DNA from: Curvivirga sp965219885
GTDB lineage: Bacteria; Pseudomonadota; Alphaproteobacteria; UBA8366; Aestuariispiraceae
DNA: 64,000 nucleotides
NCBI RefSeq assembly: GCF_965219885.1
Contig: NZ_CBDCOT010000009.1
Location: 2,232,001-2,296,000 of the forward strand
Reading direction: 5' to 3'
This document shows, piece after piece, positions 1 to 7,981 of the stretch (position 1 is its first letter; each line of letters opens with the position of its first letter). The notes beneath the pieces were generated by a model. The model was not told the origin of the DNA. It saw nothing but the letters and a program-made list of their open reading frames with translations, and did not search any database. A program made the translations under genes and the position numbers.

Positions 1-1
1 T

Positions 2-1744
2 TCTTTTAAAAGAAATAGTGCTGCTGCGCTTATGACGTTAGCTGGCCTTTTCGCTTCGGCGGCACATGCCGAAACATATAATATTACTGTTGATAAGGTA
101 AAAATTGATACAGGTGACTTCGTCAAAGACGGTATTGGATATAATGGTTCATCTCCTGGTCCCGTTCTGCGGTTTAAAGAAGGTGAAGATGTTACAATCA
201 ATGTCACAAATAACCTTACTGAAGATACATCCATTCACTGGCATGGTTTGATCCTTCCCTATCAAGAAGATGGGGTCCCTGGGATTTCTTTTGATGGCAT
301 TAAACCAGGTGAAACATTTACATATAATTTCCCAATCGTGCAGTCCGGTACATACTGGTTCCACAGCCATTCAGGGTTCCAAGAGCCAGATGGGGCATAT
401 GGGGCAATTGTTATTGAACCTAAGGACCGCGAGCCATTTAAATATGATCGAGAATATGTCGTTCAGTTGACGGATAAGCATCCGCATTCAGGTGATCGTA
501 TTATGCGTAATCTGAAAATGATGCCTGATTACTATAACCGACAACAACAAACCCTATTTGATTTCTTTAACGACGCAGATGAAAACGGCCTTGCCGATAC
601 GGTGAATGATCGTATGGCATGGGGCGATATGCGCATGATGCCTGCAGATGTCGAAGATCTTCAGGGTTTTACCCCTTTGATTAATGGTAAAAGTGCCGCA
701 GGTAACTGGACAGGGTTATTTAAACCAGGCGAACGGGTACGTTTGCGCTTCATCAATTCATCTGCAATGACCTATTTTGATATCAAAATTCCAGGGTTGG
801 AAATGACCGTCGTCGCAGCTGATGGAAATAACGTACAGCCTGTTAAAGTGGATGAATTCCGAATTGCTGTTGCAGAAACCTATGATGTTATCGTTCAACC
901 AAAAGAGGATAAGGCCTATACAATTTTTGCGGCTTCCATGGGCCGTTCCGCATATGGGCGTGGCACCTTGGCAACCAAAGAAGGGATGTCTGCAGAAGTT
1001 CCTGAATTGGAAGAACGCCCATTATTAACGATGGCTGATATGGGAATGAATCATGCCAATATGTCTGGTATGGATCATTCTTCTATGTCTAATGATTCAG
1101 GTGTAGATCACGCTGCGATGGGACATGGCGATATGATGGCAAAAGCTGATGAAGAAGATCATTCAGCACATAACAACATGTCTCAGGAAGTTGATCATGC
1201 TGCGATGGGTCATACCATGCCAAAAGCAACGGATGCTGTTGATCCATTCTACGCGCAAGGTAGTGGCATTATGCCTAAAGCTTCCAATGGTGGAAAATTC
1301 CTGTCTTATTCAGATTTGAAAGCCCAAAAGCCTCTATATGAATACCGTGAAGCGACGAGAGAGATTGAGTTGCGTTTAACAGGGAATATGGAGCGCTATG
1401 TTTGGTCCATTAATGGCAAGAAATACGAAGATGAAGAAGAAATTAAGCTTAACTTTGGTGAGCGTGTACGCTTTAAATTCGTAAATGAAACCATGATGTC
1501 TCATCCAATGCATTTACATGGGATGTGGTCCATTCTGGATGTGGGTGCCGGAAAATGGAACCCTGTAAAACACACAATTAGCATTGCCCCTGGCACAACC
1601 GTTTACATGGAAACAGAAGTAGATGCCGAGGGTGAATGGGCATTCCATTGTCATCTTTCTTATCATGCCTCCGCAGGAATGTTCCGCCGTGTTGTGGTGG
1701 AAAAAGACGAACAAGTCACTCTTCAACTTGAAAACAATCTTTAA
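2..1744 (+). CDS. copA: Multicopper oxidase CopA (copper resistance), 5' partial
   Basis: Periplasmic multicopper oxidase of the CopA/PcoA type, thought to oxidise Cu(I) to the less toxic Cu(II). The frame is open to the left edge of the window, and the residues before the internal ATG at 32 (Lys-Arg, then a hydrophobic stretch ending AHA) read as the end of a signal peptide, so the true start lies upstream. Counting from ATG 32, copper-ligand motifs are HWH at 69-71, HSH at 111-113, HPMHLHG near 491-497 and HCHLSYHASAGM at 539-550. Residues about 335-400 form a Met/His-rich insert with repeated DHAAMGH and DHSSM units, typical of copper-loading loops in this family. copB follows 12 nt downstream. 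Family assignment is confident; the substrate is known from family only. Confidence 0.93.
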   Translation, partial: SFKRNSAAALMTLAGLFASAAHAETYNITVDKVKIDTGDFVKDGIGYNGSSPGPVLRFKEGEDVTINVTNNLTEDTSIHWHGLILPYQEDGVPGISFDGIKPGETFTYNFPIVQSGTYWFHSHSGFQEPDGAYGAIVIEPKDREPFKYDREYVVQLTDKHPHSGDRIMRNLKMMPDYYNRQQQTLFDFFNDADENGLADTVNDRMAWGDMRMMPADVEDLQGFTPLINGKSAAGNWTGLFKPGERVRLRFINSSAMTYFDIKIPGLEMTVVAADGNNVQPVKVDEFRIAVAETYDVIVQPKEDKAYTIFAASMGRSAYGRGTLATKEGMSAEVPELEERPLLTMADMGMNHANMSGMDHSSMSNDSGVDHAAMGHGDMMAKADEEDHSAHNNMSQEVDHAAMGHTMPKATDAVDPFYAQGSGIMPKASNGGKFLSYSDLKAQKPLYEYREATREIELRLTGNMERYVWSINGKKYEDEEEIKLNFGERVRFKFVNETMMSHPMHLHGMWSILDVGAGKWNPVKHTISIAPGTTVYMETEVDAEGEWAFHCHLSYHASAGMFRRVVVEKDEQVTLQLENNL

Positions 1745-1756
1745 GAGGATAGAGGT

Positions 1757-2482
1757 ATGAAATATCAGAATAATATCTTAGGTGCCTGTATTCTTGGTGC
1801 TACATTAGTTTCAATTACACCAGCATATGCAGAAATTGAGGCTGAAACATATTATGGCGCTCAGGTGGAAGAAGCTGAATATCGTTTTGGTGACGAAGGA
1901 GAGCGTCTCTTTGTTTGGAATACGGATGTATTCTATGGGACAGATGAACTCAAGCTACGTTGGTTATCTGAAGGTGAAATTGATACAAATGATGGGATAC
2001 AGGAAGGGTTAGAAAACCGTGTGGTTTTACAAACTCCTATCTCGGATTTCTTTGATGCCAAAGTTGGCTTACGCGCGGATACGCCAGAAGGTGAAGATCG
2101 TTATTATGGCGTATTGGGTGTAACAGGCTTGGCCCCTCAATGGTTTGAAGTTGATGCCGATTTCTTCTTGAGTGAAAAAGGCGATACATCTGTTCGCTTG
2201 GATGTTGAGTATGAATTGTTGCTCACCAATCGATTGATTTTAACACCTTCACTGGATGTGGATTTTGCATTTAGTGATGATGAAGAAGTTGGTGTTGGAT
2301 CTGGTTTATCCTCATCCGAACTTGGATTACGTCTGAGTTATGATGTGATTGATCGTTCATTCTCTCCTTATGTCGGCGTCGTACATGAACGAAAATACGG
2401 TAATACAAAGGATTTAGCGTTAGATGAAGGTGAAGATTCCGAAGCTTGGGCTTTAGTATTTGGGTCCCGATTTGTCTTTTAA
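1757..2482 (+). CDS. copB: Copper resistance outer-membrane protein CopB
   Basis: Encodes a 241-residue protein with a cleavable signal peptide (cleavage near AYA-EIE, residue 25) and alternating acidic/aromatic beta-strand sequence ending in an aromatic residue (RFVF), as expected for an outer-membrane barrel. It matches the CopB/PcoB family by length, by the start of the mature part (ETYYGAQVEEAEYR) and by its position directly after the copA oxidase. The Met/His-rich N-terminal segment present in many longer CopB proteins is absent here. An AGAGG ribosome site sits about 7 nt before the ATG. It probably sequesters copper at the outer membrane together with the oxidase; the function is inferred from the family. 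Confidence 0.88.
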   Translation: MKYQNNILGACILGATLVSITPAYAEIEAETYYGAQVEEAEYRFGDEGERLFVWNTDVFYGTDELKLRWLSEGEIDTNDGIQEGLENRVVLQTPISDFFDAKVGLRADTPEGEDRYYGVLGVTGLAPQWFEVDADFFLSEKGDTSVRLDVEYELLLTNRLILTPSLDVDFAFSDDEEVGVGSGLSSSELGLRLSYDVIDRSFSPYVGVVHERKYGNTKDLALDEGEDSEAWALVFGSRFVF

Positions 2483-2488
2483 TATACA

Positions 2489-2523
2489 AGCTCTCTGTCG
2501 TTTACGGCAGGGGGCTTTCTCTT
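2489..2523 (+). terminator. Rho-independent terminator after copAB
   Basis: A 12-bp stem (2489-2500 with 2505-2516, several G-U pairs) closes a TTTA loop and is followed by a short T-rich run. It lies between copB and the pseudoazurin gene. Confidence 0.6.
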
Positions 2524-2535
2524 ATGGAGGTCATT

Positions 2536-2997
2536 ATGAATAAAAGGCATTTATTACATCTGCTTTGTATTGCGTTATGTGTTTCATTCATTGTTGGAAT
2601 TGCAACTTTATCATCTGCACAGGCATCAAGTCCTTATCATGTGCAGATGCTGAATGAGCGTGGTTCAGAAAAATTTGTTTTCAACGAAGAAATTATCAGA
2701 ATTTCTGTAGGTGATACGATAGTTTTTGAACCGACAACGAAAGGACATAATGCTGCTTCAATTAAAGCTTTAGCACCAGATCAAGCGACAAAATTTAAGA
2801 CGCCTTATAACAAAGAAGCGGAAGTTACCTTTTCGGTTCCTGGAATCTATGGGGTCAAATGCACACCACATGCTGCTGCAGGCATGGTTGCAATAATTGT
2901 TGTTGGAGAAGAGATCGATTCCAAGGTTGATTTGTCAAAGGTTAAATTGCCGAAGAAAGCTAAATCTAAACTAGAACAGTTAATTTCCCAACTTTGA
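2536..2997 (+). CDS. Pseudoazurin-like blue copper protein
   Basis: Small periplasmic type-1 copper protein of 153 residues. The start at 2536 is chosen because ATGGAGG lies just upstream and the product then begins with a clean signal peptide (MNKRH, hydrophobic core, AQA-SSPYH at residue 30). The cupredoxin ligands are all visible: His71 (KGHNA), Cys109 and His112 (KCTPH) and Met117 (AAGM). The KGHNA and YGVKCTPH segments are characteristic of pseudoazurin, which donates electrons to denitrification enzymes or other oxidases. Here it stands among copper-resistance genes, so a copper-buffering or electron-transfer role with the CopA oxidase is possible. No denitrification gene is visible nearby. 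Confidence 0.88.
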   Translation: MNKRHLLHLLCIALCVSFIVGIATLSSAQASSPYHVQMLNERGSEKFVFNEEIIRISVGDTIVFEPTTKGHNAASIKALAPDQATKFKTPYNKEAEVTFSVPGIYGVKCTPHAAAGMVAIIVVGEEIDSKVDLSKVKLPKKAKSKLEQLISQL

Positions 2998-3007
2998 TAC
3001 GGAGTAT

Positions 3008-3035
3008 AGAGGGCCGATTGATCGGTCCTCTTCGA
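3008..3035 (+). terminator. Hairpin between pseudoazurin and the ABC gene
   Basis: A near-perfect inverted repeat (3008-3018 against 3021-3031) is followed by a short T-rich run, only a few bases before the next start codon. It may be a terminator or an attenuator. Confidence 0.5.
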
Positions 3036-3039
3036 TTAC

Positions 3040-4194
3040 ATGGAATTTATTTACTCATATCACGATTTTTTCAAAGAGCTTTTTGTAGCTACATTTGGGG
3101 CAAATCATTGGTGGTTTCATTTTGTGATGCATACTTCAATGACATTTGTGCCTTTATCCCTATTGATGTTGTTAGGTCTTACATTTGTTAATCTTTATCG
3201 TCAAAAAGTAGCACATATAGAAAATGTTGAACTAAAAGATCGTGTAAAAGGCTGTTCAATAGGATGGCCAAAATATGTTAGCCGCTATCTTGTGAAATAT
3301 ACGAAACGAGGACAAATAGTTGTTACTTTCTTAGCGTTAATAGCCTTACCAATCTATTATGGGACGTTAGAATTACCCAAATTAATTATTAACCATGCCA
3401 TTATTGCGGAACATTTTCCATTAGAATGGGGGAAGTTCACAATTGAAAAAATTGAATTCCTATTTCTGTTAAGTATCGGATATCTCATCCTGATATTGGG
3501 AAATGGATTGGTTAAGTTTATTATTAATACCTATAAAGGTGGTTTAGCAGAACGAGTGATCAGACGTTTAAGGCTTTCGGTTATTCGGCAATATAGGAAA
3601 GAAGAAAACTTAAATAAAAATTCAAACGCGATGATCCCAATGATCTCACAAGAAGTGGAGCCAATTGGGGGATTTGCCGCCGATATTATATCGATACCTT
3701 TGGTTCAAGGTGGCACCTTGTTGACCATATTCTTATTCTTTCTCATGCAAGATATGATCTTGGCTTTAGCTGCAATATCAATGTTACCCTTACAGATATT
3801 TCTGATTCCTCGTTTGCAAAAGAAGGTAAATATTCTAGCGAGAAAACGGGTCAAAGAAGTGAGGCATCTAAGTGAGCTATTGCCTGAAAAAGGTAAGATG
3901 CGGGAACAGTTTTTTTCTTTGCGCAAATTGCAATCCATTCGATTAGAACTATATCGCAAGAAATTCTTTCTAAAGGCACTAAATAACTTTTTGATAAGCA
4001 TTACACCATTCTTTTTCTATTCAGTCGGAGGTGTTTTGGTTATTGAGGGTAGAATTTCCCTAGGCACATTAATCGCGGCTATTGCGGCCTATAAAGACCT
4101 GTCATCACCCATCAAAGAACTTCTTCAATATTATCAAAGATACGAGGATGTGAAGGTTCGATACGTGGATCTACGACATTATTTGAACGTCTAG
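3040..4194 (+). CDS. Orphan ABC-exporter transmembrane domain protein (no ATPase domain)
   Basis: A 384-residue membrane protein. After an N-terminal extension of about 85 residues with one membrane segment, the sequence reads like the membrane domain of a type-I ABC exporter: ELPKLIINHAI, then EVEPIGGFAADI, PLVQGGTLLTIFLFFLMQD, PRLQKKVN and AAYKDLSSPIKELLQYYQ. Proteins I recall with these motifs continue into a nucleotide-binding domain, but this one stops at LRHYLNV with no Walker A, signature or Walker B motif, and no ATPase gene follows. The middle segment after LSELLPE also looks about 15 residues shorter than in relatives (from memory). It lies between the pseudoazurin and the copper ATPase on the same strand. 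It may be a decayed gene or a repurposed membrane scaffold. Confidence 0.7.
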   Translation: MEFIYSYHDFFKELFVATFGANHWWFHFVMHTSMTFVPLSLLMLLGLTFVNLYRQKVAHIENVELKDRVKGCSIGWPKYVSRYLVKYTKRGQIVVTFLALIALPIYYGTLELPKLIINHAIIAEHFPLEWGKFTIEKIEFLFLLSIGYLILILGNGLVKFIINTYKGGLAERVIRRLRLSVIRQYRKEENLNKNSNAMIPMISQEVEPIGGFAADIISIPLVQGGTLLTIFLFFLMQDMILALAAISMLPLQIFLIPRLQKKVNILARKRVKEVRHLSELLPEKGKMREQFFSLRKLQSIRLELYRKKFFLKALNNFLISITPFFFYSVGGVLVIEGRISLGTLIAAIAAYKDLSSPIKELLQYYQRYEDVKVRYVDLRHYLNV

Positions 4195-4212
4195 AATATG
4201 ATAATTTGGGTC

Positions 4213-4243
4213 TTGACCTTCCAGTAACTGGAACCTGTATGGT
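4213..4243 (+). promoter_or_regulatory. MerR-family (CueR/HmrR-type) promoter of the copper ATPase
   Basis: TTGACC (4213-4218) and TATGGT (4238-4243) are separated by exactly 19 bp. The spacer holds the perfect dyad TTCCAG-TAA-CTGGAA (4219-4233). The stretched spacer with a centred dyad is the hallmark of promoters activated by copper-sensing MerR proteins. No CueR-like gene is in the window; the MerR gene at 16793 has a divalent-metal cysteine pattern instead. Confidence 0.85.
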
Positions 4244-4274
4244 GGCTTTAATTTAAGGATTAAAGAGGTGTGAT

Positions 4275-6731
4275 ATGACTAATCTCAGTAAAGTTTCTTT
4301 TCCAATTGAAGGCTTGTCATGTGCAGGTTGTGTTGGCCGCGCCCAAACCGCGTTAAAAGAAACACCTGGTGTATTAGAGGCATCAGTAAATCTTGCAACA
4401 GAAAAGGCTTCTGTAACGTTTGATGCTTCAGGAAATGTTTTTGCACTTGTTAATTCATTGCAAGAGGCTGGTTATCCTGCAGGAAAACGGATGGTGGATT
4501 TATCTGTGGATGGGATGAGTTGTGCGTCTTGTGTTGGGAAGATTGAAAAAGCACTTTTAAATTATGAAGGCGTGGTCTCGGCTCAAGCCAATTTGGCAAC
4601 GGAAATTGTTAAGGTCGAATATGTTCTAGGCATTACCTCCGACAAAGATATAGCAACGGTTGTTACAGATATCGGTTATCCGGCGACATTCAAGGCTCAA
4701 GCCCAGTTACAGGCAAGAGAAAAGAAGCAGAATGAAATACAGCGTATCAGACTTAATATGATGTTGGCTGCTTCATTAGCATTTCCCGTGTTTATTATTG
4801 AAATGGGTGGCCATATTTTTCCTGATTTTCATATGTGGATAATGAAACATGTCGGTCAAACGAACAGTTATCTCTTTCAGCTGTTGTTAACATCCATTGT
4901 AATGGCATTCCCTGGCCGAGATTTTTATATAAAAGGGTTTCCAGCTCTAATACGTAAGGCTCCTGATATGAATTCTTTGGTGGCCTTAGGAACGACTGCG
5001 GCATTTGGATATTCGCTTATATCCACTTTTGTCCCGTTTTGGTTACCTGAAGGCACTGCAAATGTTTACTATGAAGCAGCAGTCGTCATCATCGTTCTGA
5101 TTTTATTGGGACGTTTTCTTGAAGCCAGAGCAAAAGGGCAAACCGGTGAAGCTATTCAAAAACTAATAGGTTTAAAAGCCACAGTAGCATGGATTGAACG
5201 AGATGGAGATATTATCGAGGTTGATGTGGGCGATATCTCACAAGGCGATATTGTGCATGTTAAGCCAGGGCAAAAAATCCCCGTTGACGGTATTGTAAAA
5301 GAAGGAATTTCGTTTGTAGACGAAAGTATGATCACTGGTGAACCTATTCCAGTGGAAAAAACTGCGAAATCTGAAGTCGTAGGCGGTACTATCAATGGTA
5401 ATGGCGTGCTGGTATTTAAAGCAACTAAGGTCGGTGAAGAGACGATGCTAGCCCAAATCATTCAAATGGTTGAGGATGCGCAGGGGGCAAAGTTACCAAT
5501 TCAAGGAATGATTGATAGAATTACCTCATGGTTTGTACCTGCTGTTTTGGTTTTAGCACTATTAACGATGATTACATGGTTACTCTTGGGCCCAGACCCT
5601 GCTCTTAGCTTTGCATTGATTGCCGCAGTGTCGGTTTTAATTATTGCGTGTCCCTGTGCTATGGGGTTGGCGACACCTACGTCAATTATGGTTGGTACTG
5701 GTAGGGCGGCTGAAATGGGCGTTTTATTTAGAAAAGGTGATGCATTACAAGCACTACAAGAAACTCAAGTTATTGCATTAGATAAAACTGGTACCCTGAC
5801 GAAGGGAGAACCAAGCTTAACTGATATCAATGTTGTTGAAGATTTTGATCTTGATGAAGTTTTGGCAATTGTTGCATCGGTAGAAAAAACTTCTGAACAT
5901 CCGATTGCACTAGCGATTGTGAAAGCTGCAAGTGAGAAGAAATTACAGTTAAGTAAAGTAAAGGATTTTGAAGCAGAGATAGGTTTTGGCGTAAAGGCCA
6001 ATATTGGTGATCATTTTGTAATGATTGGTGCAGACCGGTACATGCAACGTGAGGGTATCTCTATCGATATCTTTGAGGAAATATGTGCAGGATTAGCACA
6101 GGAAGGTAAGACACCAATTTATGCAGCAATTGACGGCCAGCTAGCCGCAGTGCTTGCCGTTTCTGATCCAATAAAGGAAACAACCTCAATAGCCTTGTCT
6201 GTATTGCATGATATGGGTATGCATGTTGCGATGATTACTGGCGACAACCATAAAACTGCTCAAGTAATTGCGGATAAACTTGGTATTGATACTGTTGTTG
6301 CTGAAGTTTTACCTGAAGGTAAAGTAAAAGCGATTCAGGAACTACAGAAATCATTTTCACATGTCACTTATGTTGGGGATGGCATTAATGATGCGCCAGC
6401 CTTAGTGACTGCAAATGTTGGAATTGCGATTGGTACTGGTACTGATGTCGCTATCGAATCTGCCGATTTGGTCTTAATGTCTGGTGATTTAAGAGCTGTT
6501 ACAAATGCGATAAATATCAGTCAAAAAACAATGGCAAATATTAAGCAAAACTTATTCTGGGCGTTTGGCTATAATGTGTTGTTAATCCCCGTTGCAGCAG
6601 GCGTGCTTTATCCAATAAATGGTATAATGCTATCACCAATACTTGCTGCCGGTGCAATGGCTTTATCCAGCGTGTTTGTTGTAACAAATGCTTTGAGATT
6701 GCGATGGGTGAAGTCCTATGCGTTTAACTGA
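4275..6731 (+). CDS. copA: Cu(I)-exporting P1B-type ATPase
   Basis: An 818-residue P1B-type ATPase that pumps Cu(I) out of the cytoplasm. Two heavy-metal-associated domains lie at the N-terminus, with CAGC (16-19) and CASC (83-86). The core shows the transmembrane CPC motif (459-461), the phosphorylation motif DKTGTLT (Asp503), the SEHP nucleotide-binding motif and GDGINDAP near 701-708. The CPC motif together with the two GMSCASC-type domains indicates the copper/silver subgroup. A GAGGTG ribosome site precedes the ATG. Transcription very likely starts at the 19-bp-spacer promoter about 30 nt upstream. The name copA is also used for the unrelated oxidase at the left edge. Confidence 0.96.
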   Translation: MTNLSKVSFPIEGLSCAGCVGRAQTALKETPGVLEASVNLATEKASVTFDASGNVFALVNSLQEAGYPAGKRMVDLSVDGMSCASCVGKIEKALLNYEGVVSAQANLATEIVKVEYVLGITSDKDIATVVTDIGYPATFKAQAQLQAREKKQNEIQRIRLNMMLAASLAFPVFIIEMGGHIFPDFHMWIMKHVGQTNSYLFQLLLTSIVMAFPGRDFYIKGFPALIRKAPDMNSLVALGTTAAFGYSLISTFVPFWLPEGTANVYYEAAVVIIVLILLGRFLEARAKGQTGEAIQKLIGLKATVAWIERDGDIIEVDVGDISQGDIVHVKPGQKIPVDGIVKEGISFVDESMITGEPIPVEKTAKSEVVGGTINGNGVLVFKATKVGEETMLAQIIQMVEDAQGAKLPIQGMIDRITSWFVPAVLVLALLTMITWLLLGPDPALSFALIAAVSVLIIACPCAMGLATPTSIMVGTGRAAEMGVLFRKGDALQALQETQVIALDKTGTLTKGEPSLTDINVVEDFDLDEVLAIVASVEKTSEHPIALAIVKAASEKKLQLSKVKDFEAEIGFGVKANIGDHFVMIGADRYMQREGISIDIFEEICAGLAQEGKTPIYAAIDGQLAAVLAVSDPIKETTSIALSVLHDMGMHVAMITGDNHKTAQVIADKLGIDTVVAEVLPEGKVKAIQELQKSFSHVTYVGDGINDAPALVTANVGIAIGTGTDVAIESADLVLMSGDLRAVTNAINISQKTMANIKQNLFWAFGYNVLLIPVAAGVLYPINGIMLSPILAAGAMALSSVFVVTNALRLRWVKSYAFN

Positions 6732-6836
6732 GTGTAGATAAATAGTTTTTTAGATTCAGTTTACTAATCTACGCCAGTATTTGAACGTATGAACTTTGAA
6801 CGAATAACATGTTTCGAAAGTGAGTGTATGAAATCG

Positions 6837-7304
6837 TTAATTAACTGAGATTAATAATATCGTGCTGACGTTATTTTGGTTATCAACAAATGGTAGAAAC
6901 AAAGTCTCATCTTCTGTTCGACCGCCCCAGTTATTAGGCACATTTGATGGGTCATAGATATGGCACATGTTGTCAATGATGTATTGGTATGTCTCCAAGA
7001 CATCGTGCCACTCATCGCCATGAAAATTATCATGCACGGTAAGTTTGGTTACATCGCGTCCCCGATGTTCCACTTCGCCAGTTCCTACTAATCTATAAAA
7101 CCATTCTTTTGATGAGCCTGACACATCCACCATCGTGATCAAGGGTAAGAATGGTTTTAAATCAAAAGGCGATATTTGGTTTTTGTGTGGTATCGACGAA
7201 TTTCGAGGTAATTCTTCCCACCAGTGAAAAACAGCAGTTAATTGAGCATCGCAATGAGACAAAAAGGATTTGTCAGTAATTTTATGTGAGGAAATTGTTG
7301 TCAT
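6837..7304 (-). CDS. PAS_5-type PAS domain protein
   Basis: A single-domain soluble protein of about 155 residues. The motifs FHWWEELP, ITMVDV, WFYRLVGTGEVEHRGRDVT and the closing DETLFLPF match the short PAS_5 (formerly DUF) proteins common in alphaproteobacteria. These have no attached output domain and no established ligand. The ATG at 7304 is preferred over an in-frame TTG at 7343, although neither has a well-spaced ribosome site. A paralogue with the same YKLVGS and DETLFLP signature lies at 17846. It stands alone on the minus strand between copper genes, so a link to copper is only positional. Confidence 0.7.
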   Translation of the reverse strand: MTTISSHKITDKSFLSHCDAQLTAVFHWWEELPRNSSIPHKNQISPFDLKPFLPLITMVDVSGSSKEWFYRLVGTGEVEHRGRDVTKLTVHDNFHGDEWHDVLETYQYIIDNMCHIYDPSNVPNNWGGRTEDETLFLPFVDNQNNVSTILLISVN

Positions 7305-7522
7305 TTCTCTGTGCAAGCTCAAGCCCTGTAAGGCAATAGTCAATTAATGGAAGGAAACCTAGCTGATTGGTTAGGGTTTTTCAACTGGGTGGGCGATTCA
7401 CATTAACGTAATCGTGAGTTGAAAGTGAAGATTTTGAGGAATAGGTTCTATTTCATGCTTGTATTTCGGGATGACTTCATCAATTAGTTAAAATCGAAAT
7501 ATTGGTGTTGTGTTAACAGTCA

Positions 7523-7918
7523 ATGCGAATTTGGAAAATGATGCGTCGCTTTTTTGCTTCATTCTTGATTTTTATAATCGCTCTCACAAATGTGGGGTTG
7601 GCGAATGAAAATCTTATGGGAAATGAAAGTAGTGTAGCTTCAAGCGGTTTTAATGCTCCTGAACATATGAATGGGGGTATAAACCATGAGGTTTCAGATG
7701 ATCCTCTTTTTTCACATTCCCTATGCCAGCCCAGCGATTGCCCGATGGATATGTTGTCTTGTAACAACATGCAGACCTGCCAGTTTTCCCCAGTGATTGT
7801 GCCTATTATGATGTCGAATGCGAAAGATGTTGGACATCGATTTACTTATAGCTCATTGCTGCCTAAACAACTTTCCTCAGTTTTTTCCTCCAAACTATTC
7901 CAACCTCCAAAAGCCTGA
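7523..7918 (+). CDS. Small secreted Cys/Met-containing protein upstream of cusBA
   Basis: A 131-residue product with a Lys/Arg-rich start and a hydrophobic core ending near NVGLA, so it is probably exported. The mature part carries a cluster with CQPSDCPMDMLSCNN and further Cys, Met and His residues, then a proline-containing tail. I do not recognise a defined family. It resembles in layout the small CzcI-type or DUF2946-type periplasmic proteins that often precede RND metal-efflux genes. It lies 63 nt before the CusB-like gene on the same strand and could be a periplasmic metal-binding accessory. No strong ribosome site is visible, and the confidence that it is a real gene is moderate. Confidence 0.55.
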   Translation: MRIWKMMRRFFASFLIFIIALTNVGLANENLMGNESSVASSGFNAPEHMNGGINHEVSDDPLFSHSLCQPSDCPMDMLSCNNMQTCQFSPVIVPIMMSNAKDVGHRFTYSSLLPKQLSSVFSSKLFQPPKA

Positions 7919-7981
7919 TCTTTCTATGTGAGCATGTTGGCTCTTTGATTGATTAATATTTTGTTTTTTGAGGTTAAAATT

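Noticed and set aside
1030..1230. Repeated Met/His coding segment in the CopA oxidase as a DNA repeat element
   Set aside because: The repetition follows the protein pattern (DHAAMGH units) of copper-binding inserts and is not a separate element.
2446..2535. N-terminal extension of the pseudoazurin frame into copB
   Set aside because: ATG 2536 has a good ribosome site and gives a clean signal peptide; the extension also crosses a terminator.
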